The notes under the pieces: model-generated | The model's database searches: none | What the model saw: only the letters and a program-made list of their open reading frames with translations | Told to the model about the DNA's origin: nothing | Position numbers and translations under genes: made by a program | Shown: positions 1 to 8,470 of the stretch, piece after piece | Position numbering within the stretch: the stretch's first letter is position 1 | How the letters are laid out: each line of letters starts with the position of its first letter | DNA from: Tetragenococcus halophilus subsp. halophilus DSM 20339 | GTDB taxonomy: Bacteria > Bacillota > Bacilli > Lactobacillales > Enterococcaceae | Assembly (NCBI RefSeq): GCF_003841405.1 | Contig: NZ_PXYA01000002.1 | Coordinates: 248,001 to 312,000, forward strand | Reading direction: 5' to 3' | DNA length: 64,000 nucleotides

Positions 1-1603
1 GCATATCGTCTTCTAAGCCTTCACGAGCTAATGCATCAATATGCTCTTCTTCTCCCATCGTTCCTTGTGGGTCATCCAGATATTTTAGATCATATCTTTG
101 GAACATCCAATGTGGAGACCAGCCAGTGATAACGATAGGATCCTCATTATTGATAGCACTACCTAATTGTGAAGTCATCGCACCGCTAGAAGATGGTGTT
201 ACTTCCCAATCAGATAAGTTATCATAACTTTCAACTGTATCTTCTGCTGCAGAAACGACACCAGCACCTGGGTCGATACCGATAATTTCTTGATCTGGTA
301 CTTGGTCATCTAAATCTTCAATCGAATCTACGTCCATGTATTCTGGCACAGCAAGGCCAAGATTAGCACCTTCTGTATGTGGACCTAATTCATCTACTTG
401 ATCTTTAAATTGATCATATTGCGCTTTTTGCGTCACTGGTAACCAAGCAGAAAGTGTCGCATCAGATTCTCCATTAGCTACAGCTTCCCAGTTTACCGCG
501 TTATCCAAAGGCGTTTGTGTGACATTATATCCTTGGTCTTCTAAAACAAGTGCTAAGACATTGGTTGAAGCGACTTCTGTATCCCATTCAACATAAGAAA
601 GGTTAATATTACCGCCCTCTTCAGAGCTAGCACCACTTGAATCATTACCTGACATACTTGTATAAGCAAAGATCGCTGCAATAACGGCTGCTACAACAAC
701 AACGCCAGCAATAATCTTATTACGTTTTGATTTTTTAGTGGACGCATTTTCACTCGTTTTAGCTTTACTTGAATTCAATTTTTGTGTAAAACGGTCCAAA
801 ATAATTGCTAAAATAACAACTGCGATACCATAAACAAAGCCGCTACCTACTTGAGAACGTTGTACAGCGGATAATACGCCTTGTCCAAGTCCAGGTGCTC
901 CGATCATTGAAGCAACAACAACCATGGATAATGCTAGCATCATCGTTTGGTTAATGCCGGCAAAGATATTGCCCTTAGCTAGGGGTAATTCTAATTTAAA
1001 TAATTTTTGCCAGTTCGTACCACCAAATGAATCCGAAGCTTCAGTTAATTCAGTTGGCACTTGGCGAATACCTAAGTTTGTCATCCGTACAGTTGGCGGC
1101 AAAGAAAAGATCACTGAAGCAAATGCCCCAGGAACCATCCCAATACCAAAGAAAGCAACTGCTGGGATCAAATAAACAAAGTTAGGCATAGTTTGCATAA
1201 AGTCCAGAATCGGCGTAATAATATTCTTTGCCGTTTCATTTTTAGACATTAAAATTCCTACTGGAACTCCGATAATTATTGAGATCACGCTAGCCACAAT
1301 AACCAATGTGACTGTATTTAACAGATCGCTCCATAAACCTTGGTTATAAACAAGTAGTAAACCGAGCAATGTAAATGTAGGCAATTGCCATTTTTTTCCA
1401 CCAAGGAAAAATGCAGCTATAGTAGCTAATACAATAAAAAGCAATGGTGGGATAAATGACAAACCAGAGGTCATGCCATCCATGATGGTTTGTCCCAACG
1501 ATTGTAAGAATGAGAAAAATGCCGCCCAATGTTCGGTTAACCAATCAACGCCATTATCTACCCATTCTGATAAAGGAATCTCATTTTGTAGAAAATCAAG
1601 CAT
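1..1603 (-). CDS. busAB: Glycine betaine ABC transporter, fused permease and substrate-binding subunit (partial, 3' end outside window)
   Basis: This is the membrane and ligand-capture half of an OpuA/BusA-type betaine importer. The ATG at 1603 overlaps the stop of the ATPase gene by 8 bp. About 534 codons lie in the window and the frame is open throughout. The first ~290 residues hold hydrophobic segments and a MetI-like permease region. A basic stretch and one more membrane segment (about residues 295-320) follow, then an exported binding domain beginning around [15 protein letters not shown], typical of OpuAC-type proteins. Fusion of permease and binding domain is the known arrangement in lactic acid bacteria (BusAB/OpuABC). 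The C-terminus lies beyond base 1. The role in osmotic protection follows from the family; the specific ligand is inferred. Confidence 0.93.
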   Translation of the reverse strand, partial: MLDFLQNEIPLSEWVDNGVDWLTEHWAAFFSFLQSLGQTIMDGMTSGLSFIPPLLFIVLATIAAFFLGGKKWQLPTFTLLGLLLVYNQGLWSDLLNTVTLVIVASVISIIIGVPVGILMSKNETAKNIITPILDFMQTMPNFVYLIPAVAFFGIGMVPGAFASVIFSLPPTVRMTNLGIRQVPTELTEASDSFGGTNWQKLFKLELPLAKGNIFAGINQTMMLALSMVVVASMIGAPGLGQGVLSAVQRSQVGSGFVYGIAVVILAIILDRFTQKLNSSKAKTSENASTKKSKRNKIIAGVVVVAAVIAAIFAYTSMSGNDSSGASSEEGGNINLSYVEWDTEVASTNVLALVLEDQGYNVTQTPLDNAVNWEAVANGESDATLSAWLPVTQKAQYDQFKDQVDELGPHTEGANLGLAVPEYMDVDSIEDLDDQVPDQEIIGIDPGAGVVSAAEDTVESYDNLSDWEVTPSSSGAMTSQLGSAINNEDPIVITGWSPHWMFQRYDLKYLDDPQGTMGEEEHIDALAREGLEDDM

Positions 1604-2846
1604 CTGCATTCACTCCTTTCTTATCATCCGCTTCTTGGCTTTCTTTCAATTCCTCGCTATCATTTGTGTCTGTATCAGTCATAGCCCCAATGACGCTACC
1701 ACGAACAATAACACCAACGACACGGTCATCGTCGTCTACAACGGCAAGAGGAGCTGCAGAACCTTCAATTATATTAAAGATATCAGTCACTAAGGTGTCT
1801 TTTTCCACTTTTTGCACGTTTTTATCCAAGACGTCTTTTAATGTCTTGTCATTTTTACGAGCGTCTAAAGCTTCTTCAGCTGTTAGACTCCCTTTCAAGT
1901 AACGTTTACGGTCAACAGCTAGTAACATACTAACTTCTTCTTTACGCATTCTTTGTAAGGCTACATTTGGACCATCTGCTTCTACATTGATTGTCAAAGC
2001 AGGTTCCATAATATTTTCGGCTGTTAGAACCTTGGAACGGTCGATATCTTCAGTAAATTCACGCACGAAATCATTGGCTGGATGCGTCAAAATTTCTTCG
2101 CCGGTACCAATTTGCATAATTTCACCATCACGCATTAAAGCAATCCGATCACCAATACGCAAAGCCTCGTTCAAATCGTGGGTGATAAAGATAATTGTTT
2201 TTTGCATTTTTTCTTGCAAATCTAATAAGTCATCTTGCATATCCTTACGAATCAAAGGATCCAAAGCAGAAAATGCTTCGTCCATTAATAGAACTTCGGG
2301 ATCGTTGGCTATTGCGCGAGCTAAACCAACCCGTTGTTGCATCCCACCAGATAGTTGATTTGGATATTGATCTTTCACCGAAAGCAAACCAGAATTATCT
2401 AAAGCAGCTTCTGCTTTTTTCCGGCGTTCTTCTTTATCTACACCGCGTACTTCTAGACCGTACTCAGTATTTTGTTGAATGGTTCGTTGCGGAAAAAGAC
2501 CAAAGTTTTGGAAAACCATATTCATTTTCGTACGACGAACTTCTCGTAACTCTTCTTTTGACATCTTAGATACATCTTGATCATCGATGTAAACTTCCCC
2601 TGAGGTCGGTTCAATCAAACGATTAATCAAACGAATCAAAGTAGATTTCCCACTACCAGATAAGCCCATAATGACAAAAACTTCGCCTTCGTTAACATCA
2701 AAACTTACATCATGTACACCGACAGTAGCGCCGGTTTCTTCTAAGATATCTTGTTTTGATTTGCCTGCTTTTACTTGTTCGAGCGCTTGTTGAGTTCTTC
2801 GACCAAATATTTTACTCAAATGCTCTACACGAACTTTTTTACCCAA
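1596..2846 (-). CDS. busAA: Glycine betaine ABC transporter ATP-binding subunit with tandem CBS domains
   Basis: The 416-residue ATPase powers betaine import with the downstream permease/binding protein. It shows Walker A (GLSGSGKST, about residues 60-68), the signature [14 protein letters not shown], and Walker [13 protein letters not shown]. About 120 C-terminal residues match the paired CBS domains of OpuAA-type subunits, which act in ionic-strength gating and c-di-AMP sensing in relatives. The last ~25 residues are acidic ([20 protein letters not shown]). It is the first gene of a two-gene operon and is preceded by a strong promoter carrying a BusR-type operator. Length is normal for the family. 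Product confidence is high; the gating behaviour comes from family knowledge only. Confidence 0.95.
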   Translation of the reverse strand: MGKKVRVEHLSKIFGRRTQQALEQVKAGKSKQDILEETGATVGVHDVSFDVNEGEVFVIMGLSGSGKSTLIRLINRLIEPTSGEVYIDDQDVSKMSKEELREVRRTKMNMVFQNFGLFPQRTIQQNTEYGLEVRGVDKEERRKKAEAALDNSGLLSVKDQYPNQLSGGMQQRVGLARAIANDPEVLLMDEAFSALDPLIRKDMQDDLLDLQEKMQKTIIFITHDLNEALRIGDRIALMRDGEIMQIGTGEEILTHPANDFVREFTEDIDRSKVLTAENIMEPALTINVEADGPNVALQRMRKEEVSMLLAVDRKRYLKGSLTAEEALDARKNDKTLKDVLDKNVQKVEKDTLVTDIFNIIEGSAAPLAVVDDDDRVVGVIVRGSVIGAMTDTDTNDSEELKESQEADDKKGVNADA

Positions 2847-2904
2847 AAATTAACACTCTTTTTTTCTATATTTTTCAGAAAACTATCATGAAATTGACCG
2901 TCCC

Positions 2905-2934
2905 AGTGTAACGCTGTATTGTCACTTTTGTCAA
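2905..2934 (-). promoter_or_regulatory. busA promoter with overlapping BusR-type operator
   Basis: On the minus strand a consensus -35 TTGACA (2929-2934) is followed after 18 bp by -10 TACACT (2905-2910). A 22-bp interrupted dyad AGTG...CACT (2905-2926) fills the spacer and covers the -10. AGTGACA-like half sites are what BusR binds in streptococci and lactococci. The busR gene lies directly upstream, so repression of busA at this site is a strong inference. Confidence 0.75.
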
Positions 2935-2967
2935 AAGAAAAAGCACTATTTTAATAGCACTTTTTTC

Positions 2968-3612
2968 TTACTTATTAGGATAAAATAGTTGCATCATACG
3001 CTGTGCGGCCAGTTCATTTCCTACATAATAAATTGTATTTCCTGCGCTTAACTTGGCATATGGGCCTGGAGAAAGGAGTAATTCTACATCTGTTTGAATA
3101 CCAACAATGGTCGCACCTGTTTTTTGCCAAATATGCAAATCAGAAATGCTTTCTTCCAAATGCTGCGCTTCTCCGGTAATCTTAAGTTTATAGGGGACAA
3201 ATGTTGAAATATCATGAACTTTTTTCGTCTGACTTACCAAAACATTTAACAAATCAGAAAATTCATCGAGCTCTTCTTTTTGACGTTGGACACTTTCCAA
3301 AAGGTCCTGACGAATTTCTTGAACCGATTGAACATTTTTATATTTCTCTATAAATATTTGTGCATTTTCTTTAGATGCTACATAAGTACCACTTCCTTGT
3401 TGGACTTCCATAATTTGAAGATCTACCAAGACATTAATGGCCTTACGAGCAGTTTCCGGTGAAGCGCTAAAATTGCTTGCTAAAGTCGAACGTGCAGAAA
3501 TTTTTTCTCCCACTTTATACCGACCTTCAACAATTCTTTCAGCAATATCCACGGCAATTTGTTGATAACGTGGCAAAGAAACACGTTTAGCAGGTTTTAA
3601 TTCTTTTGCCAT
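2968..3612 (-). CDS. busR: BusR, GntR-type repressor with C-terminal RCK_C (c-di-AMP) domain
   Basis: The 214-residue regulator has an N-terminal GntR winged helix (residues ~10-80, with GEKISARSTLASNFSASPETARKAINVL), a central helical linker (~95-130) and a C-terminal TrkA-C/RCK_C domain (~135-210, TGATIVGIQTDVELLLSPGPYAKLSAGNTIYYVG). This order and length are diagnostic of BusR, which binds c-di-AMP and represses the betaine transporter genes. It sits immediately upstream of busAA-busAB on the same strand, as in Lactococcus. The start has GGGGAGGG about 9 nt upstream. c-di-AMP binding is family knowledge and is not shown by the sequence itself. Confidence 0.93.
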   Translation of the reverse strand: MAKELKPAKRVSLPRYQQIAVDIAERIVEGRYKVGEKISARSTLASNFSASPETARKAINVLVDLQIMEVQQGSGTYVASKENAQIFIEKYKNVQSVQEIRQDLLESVQRQKEELDEFSDLLNVLVSQTKKVHDISTFVPYKLKITGEAQHLEESISDLHIWQKTGATIVGIQTDVELLLSPGPYAKLSAGNTIYYVGNELAAQRMMQLFYPNK

Positions 3613-3654
3613 CGCTTACTACCCTCCCCAGCTTGTTCAATTTTTTTCAAATTG

Positions 3655-3684
3655 ATAATACCACACCTATTTTTAACAAAACAA
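3655..3684 (-). promoter_or_regulatory. Probable busR promoter
   Basis: On the minus strand a -35 TTGTTT (3679-3684), an 18-bp spacer and a -10 TATTAT (3655-3660) lie about 45 bp upstream of the busR start. The rest of 3685-3772 is AT-rich with no gene. Moderate match to a housekeeping promoter. Confidence 0.5.
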
Positions 3685-3785
3685 GCTTTTCATCTTGCTG
3701 TATTAAAAATCTGTTTTTAAAACATGTGAAATTTTTAATATCCATTGGCCTTTTGCTTGTTTTTAAGGGCATAAAAAAGAGAGAC

Positions 3786-3793
3786 ATTTTGTA
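3786..3793. repeat. 8-bp target site duplication, left copy (right copy 5321-5328)
   Basis: ATTTTGTA directly abuts the left end of the element and is repeated exactly at 5321-5328 after the right end. Eight-bp duplications are the rule for ISL3-family insertions. The perfect match indicates a relatively recent, unrearranged insertion. Confidence 0.9.
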
Positions 3794-3806
3794 GGGTCTA
3801 TAATAT

Positions 3807-3849
3807 TTAGTGTTGTTACTAAAAAAATTAGTAATAACACTAATTTTTT
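3807..3849 (+). terminator. Terminator hairpin at the left end of the IS, upstream of the transposase
   Basis: A 16-bp stem (3807-3822 with 3828-3843, one G:T pair) with an A5 loop is followed by T6 (3844-3849). Reading rightwards it would stop host transcription entering the IS before it reaches the transposase. Confidence 0.7.
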
Positions 3850-3860
3850 ATATAACAAAA

Positions 3861-3921
3861 AAGCATTTGTTTCCTTTATAATTAAGTTGGACACCAAAAT
3901 AAAAGGAGAAAACAAATGCTT
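3861..3921 (+). promoter_or_regulatory. Start-codon-sequestering inverted repeat and internal -10 of the transposase gene
   Basis: AAGCATTTGTTT (3861-3872) is a perfect complement of 3910-3921, which contains the transposase ATG (3916); an adjacent CC can also pair with the ribosome binding site AAAGGAG. A TATAAT (3877-3882) lies in the loop. Transcripts from outside would fold and hide the start, while a transcript begun at the internal -10 would lack the 5' arm. No good -35 is visible. The mechanism is inferred by analogy with fold-back inhibition in other IS elements. Confidence 0.6.
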
Positions 3922-5244
3922 CAATACAAAGATATCAAAATTAAAGATCAAAATCTAGATGTAGGCCTTAAAAACTTACTCAATATTAAGGACCCTCACA
4001 TCTTTTTTTCCGCTCAAGCAGTTCAAAAAGAACCCATTCATCATCGAATGACGAATGTCTTTTACGGTGTCCTTACCTACACCCCGAAAGCTTGCGAATG
4101 TTGTGGCCTCATAAATGAAGAGAATCTTCTTATTAAACATTCGCCAAAGGCTTCGGATATTCAATTAATTCCTTATCAGGAAGTGCCCAGCGTTTTACGC
4201 TTATTTAAGCAACGATTTTATTGTAAATCCTGTCATCATACTTTTAGTGCCAGGACCTATTATATCGCCAAAGACTGTTATATTTCGCAAGCCTTGAAGT
4301 TTGCCATTGCGATAGACTTGAAGAAAAAACTATCGATGAAAGATATTGCTTTACGCTATGGGGTCTCATTTAAAACCGTGGAACGCGTATTGGATACCTT
4401 CTATCAAGGACTTAAATTCAATCCCAACCATTTACCGAAACATTTGTTAATCGATGAATTCAAAGGCACGAAGGACTGTGAAGGAGCCATGTGTTTTATC
4501 TTCAGTGACGCTCAGACAGGAAAAATTATCGATATCTTGGACGATCGCCGCAATTTCAAACTGATTGCTTACTTTCAACGATTTACTCAACAAGCGCGGA
4601 AAAGAGTCCAACATGTGGTTATGGATATGAATTCGGCTTATGGAAAAATGATCCCTCAAGTATTTCCGAAGGCCAAGATTCTTGTGGATCATTTCCACAT
4701 TATCCAACAGATTTCTCGAGCTTTTAACCAGCAGCGGATTCGGTCGATGAACCAGCTGGACAAAAAGAGCGCCCAACAAATGAAGGATTATCGCAAATTA
4801 AAAAAATACTGGAAACAGCTCCAAAAAAAGCATAAAAACTTGGGGTACGACCATTTGAAACAGTTCCCTCTTTTTCGCCAAAAATATGTGACGGAATCGG
4901 AAGTTGTAGATTACTTATTAACCATTGATCCCGTGCTTAAGGCTTCTTATGATGTTTATCAAGATCTGCTTGACGCTTTTGAAAACGGCAAAGCGCAACC
5001 ATTTTTCGCTATCATTGATCAACTGTCGCCTTTATTAGAAGAACCCTTTAAAAAATCCTTACGTCACCTCCAAAAGTACCGTAAAGAAATTACCTTATCT
5101 TTTACTCAACCGTATTCCAACGGCAAACTTGAAGGGAAAAACAACTTGATTAAAGTAATTCAACGGATTGCCTTTGGCTTTCGTTCTTTTAATCATCTAC
5201 GTAAGCGAGTGCTTATTCAACAAGGGCTTCTTGAGATCTTATAA
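3916..5244 (+). CDS. ISL3-family transposase
   Basis: The 442-residue DDE transposase mobilises the element. An N-terminal zinc-binding region has CECC (60-63) and CKSC (103-106). A helix-turn-helix follows at ~140-160 (MKDIALRYGVSFKTVERVL). Candidate catalytic acids are D180 (LLIDEFKG), D237 (VVMDMNSAYG) and E406 (SNGKLEGKNN). Length and motif spacing are typical of ISL3 (DUF204-like) transposases. The start is preceded by AAAAGGAG at 7-8 nt and is the codon buried in the inverted repeat described separately. No frameshift or internal stop is seen. Confidence 0.95.
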   Translation: MLQYKDIKIKDQNLDVGLKNLLNIKDPHIFFSAQAVQKEPIHHRMTNVFYGVLTYTPKACECCGLINEENLLIKHSPKASDIQLIPYQEVPSVLRLFKQRFYCKSCHHTFSARTYYIAKDCYISQALKFAIAIDLKKKLSMKDIALRYGVSFKTVERVLDTFYQGLKFNPNHLPKHLLIDEFKGTKDCEGAMCFIFSDAQTGKIIDILDDRRNFKLIAYFQRFTQQARKRVQHVVMDMNSAYGKMIPQVFPKAKILVDHFHIIQQISRAFNQQRIRSMNQLDKKSAQQMKDYRKLKKYWKQLQKKHKNLGYDHLKQFPLFRQKYVTESEVVDYLLTIDPVLKASYDVYQDLLDAFENGKAQPFFAIIDQLSPLLEEPFKKSLRHLQKYRKEITLSFTQPYSNGKLEGKNNLIKVIQRIAFGFRSFNHLRKRVLIQQGLLEIL

Positions 5245-5252
5245 AATAACAA

Positions 5253-5280
5253 AAAAAGAAGAACCGAAGTCCTTCTTTTT
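5253..5280 (+). terminator. Transposase terminator
   Basis: AAAAAGAAG (5253-5261) pairs with CTTCTTTTT (5272-5280) directly after the transposase stop, inside the right end of the IS. Confidence 0.7.
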
Positions 5281-5448
5281 ATAAAGGTTTTGCTTAAACA
5301 ACACTATTTGACAAAGAGCCATTTTGTATCAAACATCTCTCTTAAGGGCCCACAGTTATAATCGATTATCTAGCTTTTAGATCACTATTTATATTCAATT
5401 AAAAAGTTTTTATTCTTTGGTATGGTATCTGGCTCTTTTTTTGATCAA

Positions 5449-5610
5449 CTATTTATCTAATCCAGCAATTTTACGTTGTTTACGGTTGGACTCTTCTGCT
5501 ACATACTTTAATACCGTTCGAAACTCCTTACGGCTAGCATTTCTTGAAAACACCGCATAGTTTCTTTCGTATTTATCTAAAATTTTTTGAGCTTCTTCTT
5601 TACTTACCAT
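5449..5610 (-). CDS. Small basic protein overlapping the zeta-toxin-like gene
   Basis: I do not recognise this 53-residue protein (MVSKEEAQKILDKYERNYAV start). It is helical and charged, rich in K, R and E, with no signal peptide or membrane segment. The ATG at 5610 overlaps the end of the upstream kinase gene by 11 bp, which indicates translational coupling. A longer in-frame start at 5634 exists, but it lies deeper inside the kinase gene and has no better ribosome binding site. As the tightly coupled partner of a zeta-toxin-like kinase it could be an antitoxin or regulator. That is inference from position only: classical epsilon antitoxins are larger and encoded upstream. Confidence 0.6.
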   Translation of the reverse strand: MVSKEEAQKILDKYERNYAVFSRNASRKEFRTVLKYVAEESNRKQRKIAGLDK

Positions 5611-6280
5611 CGAGCTTCGCCTCCAATTCTTCAAAAGAAAATTGATCAGGAATAATTAAATCAATATTCTCGACACCTTCAATAATATCTGAGATAGCAT
5701 TTTGAAAATCTTTTAATACAACGACAATATCTGCTTCGTCCCCAATAGCTTCCATGACCTTTTTAACATTATACCTAGACTTAAAATAAGCGTTTATAAA
5801 TCTTTCCTTAGGTACATATCTTCCTTCCACTCGCTCCCTAATTTTAGTAAACTGCCAAGCTACAAAGGGATTTTGATACACATAGTAAATTGAGGTATTA
5901 TATTCTCTTTTTAGAGTTCTTTGGACATTTTTTAGAGACTTATCAATTGCAAACGTGCCATCTAAAATAAAAGAGTATCCTTTTTTTAAAACATAATCGA
6001 GCGCGTAGTCGACCATTAACGCTGCTCCTCTTTGAAATTCATCAGAATTATGTCCATTATATTGTGGAAAATAGGTCCTAAAAATATCTGCGTCTATAAT
6101 ACATATGTTCTCCAACATAGAAGCTAAAGAAGAGGCAACTTCAGATTTACCTGCTCCTGGACTTCCTGCCATAAAAATAGCCGTCTTTTTTCCTGTTTCA
6201 GCAGGATACTTATCTTCTACTAACTTTTTTAAAAATTCATTTTTATGAGCTTTAACGTATAAAATTGATTGGTCATCCAA
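5600..6280 (-). CDS. Zeta-toxin-family P-loop kinase
   Basis: The 226-residue protein has a P-loop GSPGAGKS (about residues 40-47), then DADIFRTYFPQY and a FILDGTF strand, the arrangement of zeta/PezT kinases. Such toxins phosphorylate UDP-N-acetylglucosamine and block wall synthesis, but some family members are housekeeping kinases. No epsilon-type antitoxin lies upstream; the only coupled ORF is the 53-residue gene overlapping its 3' end. Its original terminator was split by the adjacent IS, so read-through from this operon may now enter the IS region antisense to the transposase. Assignment to the family is strong; toxicity is unproven. Confidence 0.85.
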   Translation of the reverse strand: MDDQSILYVKAHKNEFLKKLVEDKYPAETGKKTAIFMAGSPGAGKSEVASSLASMLENICIIDADIFRTYFPQYNGHNSDEFQRGAALMVDYALDYVLKKGYSFILDGTFAIDKSLKNVQRTLKREYNTSIYYVYQNPFVAWQFTKIRERVEGRYVPKERFINAYFKSRYNVKKVMEAIGDEADIVVVLKDFQNAISDIIEGVENIDLIIPDQFSFEELEAKLDGK

Positions 6281-6410
6281 TGTACCACACCCAATCTCCG
6301 CTTATTTTACTACTATTATATAATAATTTGAGCTATATTTCATGCTTGAGGAAAGCTGGGTATTACATACTCATTTGAGAATATTAAAATTAAGTAGATC
6401 AAAAGCTATT

Positions 6411-6602
6411 TTACCTTTTTGAGCCATATTTTTGCGTAATAAACCATAAACTAGGCGCTTCTTTCGGCCTATCTTTTAAACATTTTTGATAAAGACGCAC
6501 ACTTGTAATTCCGGTTTTTTCAATAAAATCATTGAGTACCAAAACCAATTTTAAGTCACTTTTTTCTTTCCAAATCATCGGTTGTCCCTTTGCTTCCATC
6601 AT
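6411..6602 (-). CDS. Small protein of unknown function with a homing-nuclease-associated-like motif
   Basis: The 63-residue ORF is on the same strand as the zeta-like gene and upstream of it. AGGGTGG precedes the paired ATG codons, and an internal ATG (codon 9) also has AAAGGG at 7 nt, so the exact start is uncertain. The C-terminal half (RPKEAPSLWFITQKYGSKR) resembles the helix-turn-helix 'PS..TI...FGSW' repeat seen in some phage and HNH-associated proteins, but ends abruptly after GS. It may be a truncated remnant. No function can be assigned, and it could be non-functional. Confidence 0.4.
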   Translation of the reverse strand: MMEAKGQPMIWKEKSDLKLVLVLNDFIEKTGITSVRLYQKCLKDRPKEAPSLWFITQKYGSKR

Positions 6603-6754
6603 AAACCACCCTAGATTGAATTTTGTTTAGAAGCTTTCGATGAATGCAATTTAGCAAGCGTAGTCCCTGCAACGGTATCCGCTGTACAATTTAGCTACCC
6701 TATCTCCCTTTTGCTAAATTCGGTCATCGTTTTGGTGTTTTTCAGATCCATAAA

Positions 6755-6809
6755 GTAGTCAACTGACTACCTCTTTTTCGCCCGATTTTGACTACCCAAG
6801 TAGTCAAAA
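6755..6809. repeat. Paired GTAGTC/GACTAC dyads in the rplS-to-small-ORF gap
   Basis: Two inverted repeats share the same half site. GTAGTC-AACT-GACTAC spans 6755-6770, and a perfect 10-bp palindrome TTTTGACTAC-CCAA-GTAGTCAAAA spans 6786-6809. Neither is followed by a T tract, so they are not ordinary terminators. The rest of 6603-6876 holds no gene that I can support. Confidence 0.7.
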
Positions 6810-6876
6810 TGGGACAATTCAGGAAAATTTAGGACAAAAACGACGACTTTTTGTTTCTTTTTTAAAATTGGCAAAC

Positions 6877-6904
6877 AAAAAAACCCTTGATAAACAAGGG
6901 TTTT
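6877..6904 (-). terminator. rplS terminator
   Basis: On the minus strand AAAACCCTTG (6895-6904) pairs with CAAGGGTTTT (6881-6890) over a short loop, followed by a T run. It lies just beyond the rplS stop. Confidence 0.9.
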
Positions 6905-6938
6905 CGCAAGCTTAGATTGAAGTAGATCATCTAAGGTT

Positions 6939-7289
6939 TTACTTTCTGCGTCTTTCTGGAATACGTGCAGCTTTACCGTGACGGTTACGTAAGTAATACA
7001 ATTTCGCACGACGTACAAAACCATGACGGGTAACTTCAATTTTGTCAACACGTGGTGTATGCAATGGGAAAGTACGTTCAACACCTACGCCGCTAGAAAC
7101 TTTACGTACAGTGTAAGTTTCGCTGATTCCAGCACCACGACGCTTGATCACTACACCATCAAATACTTGGATACGTTCACGTGAACCTTCGACAACTTTT
7201 ACGTGAACACGAACTGAGTCTCCAGGACGAAAATCCGGAATATCAGTACGCAACTGTTCTTTTGTTATTTCTTGAATCAATGGATCCAT
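6939..7289 (-). CDS. rplS: 50S ribosomal protein L19
   Basis: The 116-residue protein is a near full-length match to bacterial L19, with [13 protein letters not shown], the [14 protein letters not shown] segment and the C-terminal [19 protein letters not shown]19 sits at the 30S-50S interface. It is transcribed alone here, with its own terminator, a GGAGAA ribosome binding site, and an upstream 130-bp region that includes a short palindrome (AGAGATCTCT). The trmD/rimM neighbours usual in many bacteria are not adjacent. Confidence 0.97.
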   Translation of the reverse strand: MDPLIQEITKEQLRTDIPDFRPGDSVRVHVKVVEGSRERIQVFDGVVIKRRGAGISETYTVRKVSSGVGVERTFPLHTPRVDKIEVTRHGFVRRAKLYYLRNRHGKAARIPERRRK

Positions 7290-7417
7290 TTTACATTCTC
7301 CTTATTCCCAAATACTCTTAAGAGATCTCTCCCAGCGGAATATTGTAATAGTTGAGCAATTTACTCACTGAAGTATACTACCATATCCACCTATTAATGT
7401 AAAGAAATTTTTCGTTT

Positions 7418-8470
7418 TCATACATGAACTAAATTCATTTCATGTAGCGTTTCAGCAATCTGCACAGAATTCCAAGCCGCCCCTTTTAACAAGTTATCGG
7501 AAACGACCCATAAATGAAAACCATTATCGACATCTAAGTCTTGACGAATACGACCCACAAAAGTATCTTTTTTGCCTACACTATTGATAGCTTGCGGATA
7601 AATTTGTTGGCTAGGATCATCTTCAACGGTCACTCCAGGAGCATTTTCTAAGGTTGCGCGTAGATCTGTTAAGCTAATTTTGTCCTCTGTTTCTATATAA
7701 ATGGATTCCGAATGACCAGTAATTACAGGGACACGTACACAAGTTGCACTAATTTTCATCTGCTTATCTTCCAGAATTTTTTTGGTCTCATTCACCATTT
7801 TCCATTCTTCTTTGGTATAATCATTTTCCGCAAATTCATCGATTTGAGCTAAAGCATTGAAAGCTAATGGATAATGTTTTTTATCGCTAGCCGCAGGCAA
7901 AATTTCCGCAGATAAGTTTTCCGGAAGCTCCCCATCTAACGTTTCTTGACTTTGTTGTTTTATTTCTTCAACCGCTTGGGCTCCAGCTCCTGAAACCGCT
8001 TGGTAAGTAGACACAATAACGCGATCAATCCCTACTGATTGTTTGATAGGTGCCAGTGTTACCATCATTTGAATCGTAGAGCAATTAGGGTTAGCAATGA
8101 TTCCTTGATGATCTTTTAGTGCTTGTTTGTTGACTTCAGGTACGACTAAAGGAGTGTCTTTATCCATGCGATATTGACTGGTATTGTCCACAACAACTGT
8201 TCCACGCTTTACTGCTTCGGGCGCAAATTTTTGTGAAATGCTTCCACCAGCACTAAAAATGGCGATATCTACATCATCAAAGGCTTCAGGAACAAGTTCT
8301 TCCACAAAAAGACCTTCGCCTTTAAATAAAAGTTTGCGACCCGCAGATCGTTTTGAAGCAAGTAGTTTCACGTTTTTAAGTGGTAAATTTGTTTGTTCTA
8401 ACATCTCAATCAATTTCGTTCCAACAGCGCCTGTCGCTCCAACAACTGCTACATTATATCCATCGTTCAT
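7418..8470 (-). CDS. asd: Aspartate-semialdehyde dehydrogenase
   Basis: This enzyme reduces aspartyl phosphate to aspartate semialdehyde with NADPH, the branch point to lysine/diaminopimelate, threonine and methionine. The 350-residue sequence has the nucleotide motif GATGAVG (11-17), the catalytic cysteine in NPNCST (C130), and a catalytic-histidine region [10 protein letters not shown]. Length is normal. It is a single gene with AAGGGAGCGG upstream of the ATG. No riboswitch was recognised in the minus-strand leader (8471-8600). Confidence 0.96.
   Translation of the reverse strand: MNDGYNVAVVGATGAVGTKLIEMLEQTNLPLKNVKLLASKRSAGRKLLFKGEGLFVEELVPEAFDDVDIAIFSAGGSISQKFAPEAVKRGTVVVDNTSQYRMDKDTPLVVPEVNKQALKDHQGIIANPNCSTIQMMVTLAPIKQSVGIDRVIVSTYQAVSGAGAQAVEEIKQQSQETLDGELPENLSAEILPAASDKKHYPLAFNALAQIDEFAENDYTKEEWKMVNETKKILEDKQMKISATCVRVPVITGHSESIYIETEDKISLTDLRATLENAPGVTVEDDPSQQIYPQAINSVGKKDTFVGRIRQDLDVDNGFHLWVVSDNLLKGAAWNSVQIAETLHEMNLVHV

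Larger units (their letters stand above)
3794..5320 (+). mobile_element. ISL3-family insertion sequence, complete, 1527 bp
   Basis: The element contains one transposase gene (3916-5244). It is bounded by imperfect inverted repeats: 3794-3817 begins GGGTCTATAATATTTAGTG, and the complement of 5297-5320 begins GGCTCTTTGTCAAATAGTG. 17 of 24 positions match, the inner ten perfectly. An 8-bp duplication flanks both ends. Size, transposase type, end sequence and duplication length all fit ISL3. The reading frame is intact, so the copy is probably active. Confidence 0.92.
3773..5343 (-). terminator. Old intrinsic terminator split by the insertion sequence
   Basis: If the IS and one copy of the target duplication are removed, the minus strand reads an 8-bp stem AAGAGAGA (5336-5343), a short loop, TCTCTCTT (3777-3784), then a T run (through 3773). 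That is a rho-independent terminator that would have served the zeta-toxin operon ending at 5449. The element now separates the two arms by about 1.5 kb. Confidence 0.65.

Noticed and set aside
2195-2569. Open frame opposite busAA on the plus strand
   Set aside because: Shadow of the ABC ATPase; no start signal or family match. The same applies to other long antisense frames in ntp, serA, dhaK and xfp genes.
2939-2968. Apparent terminator hairpin AAGCACTATT...AATAGCAC between busR and busA
   Set aside because: The two GCAC blocks are direct, not complementary, copies, so no stem forms.
5430-5446. GGCTCTTTTTTTGATCAA resembles the IS right-end sequence
   Set aside because: Only the first eight bases match and no further element sequence follows; T-run similarity is likely chance.
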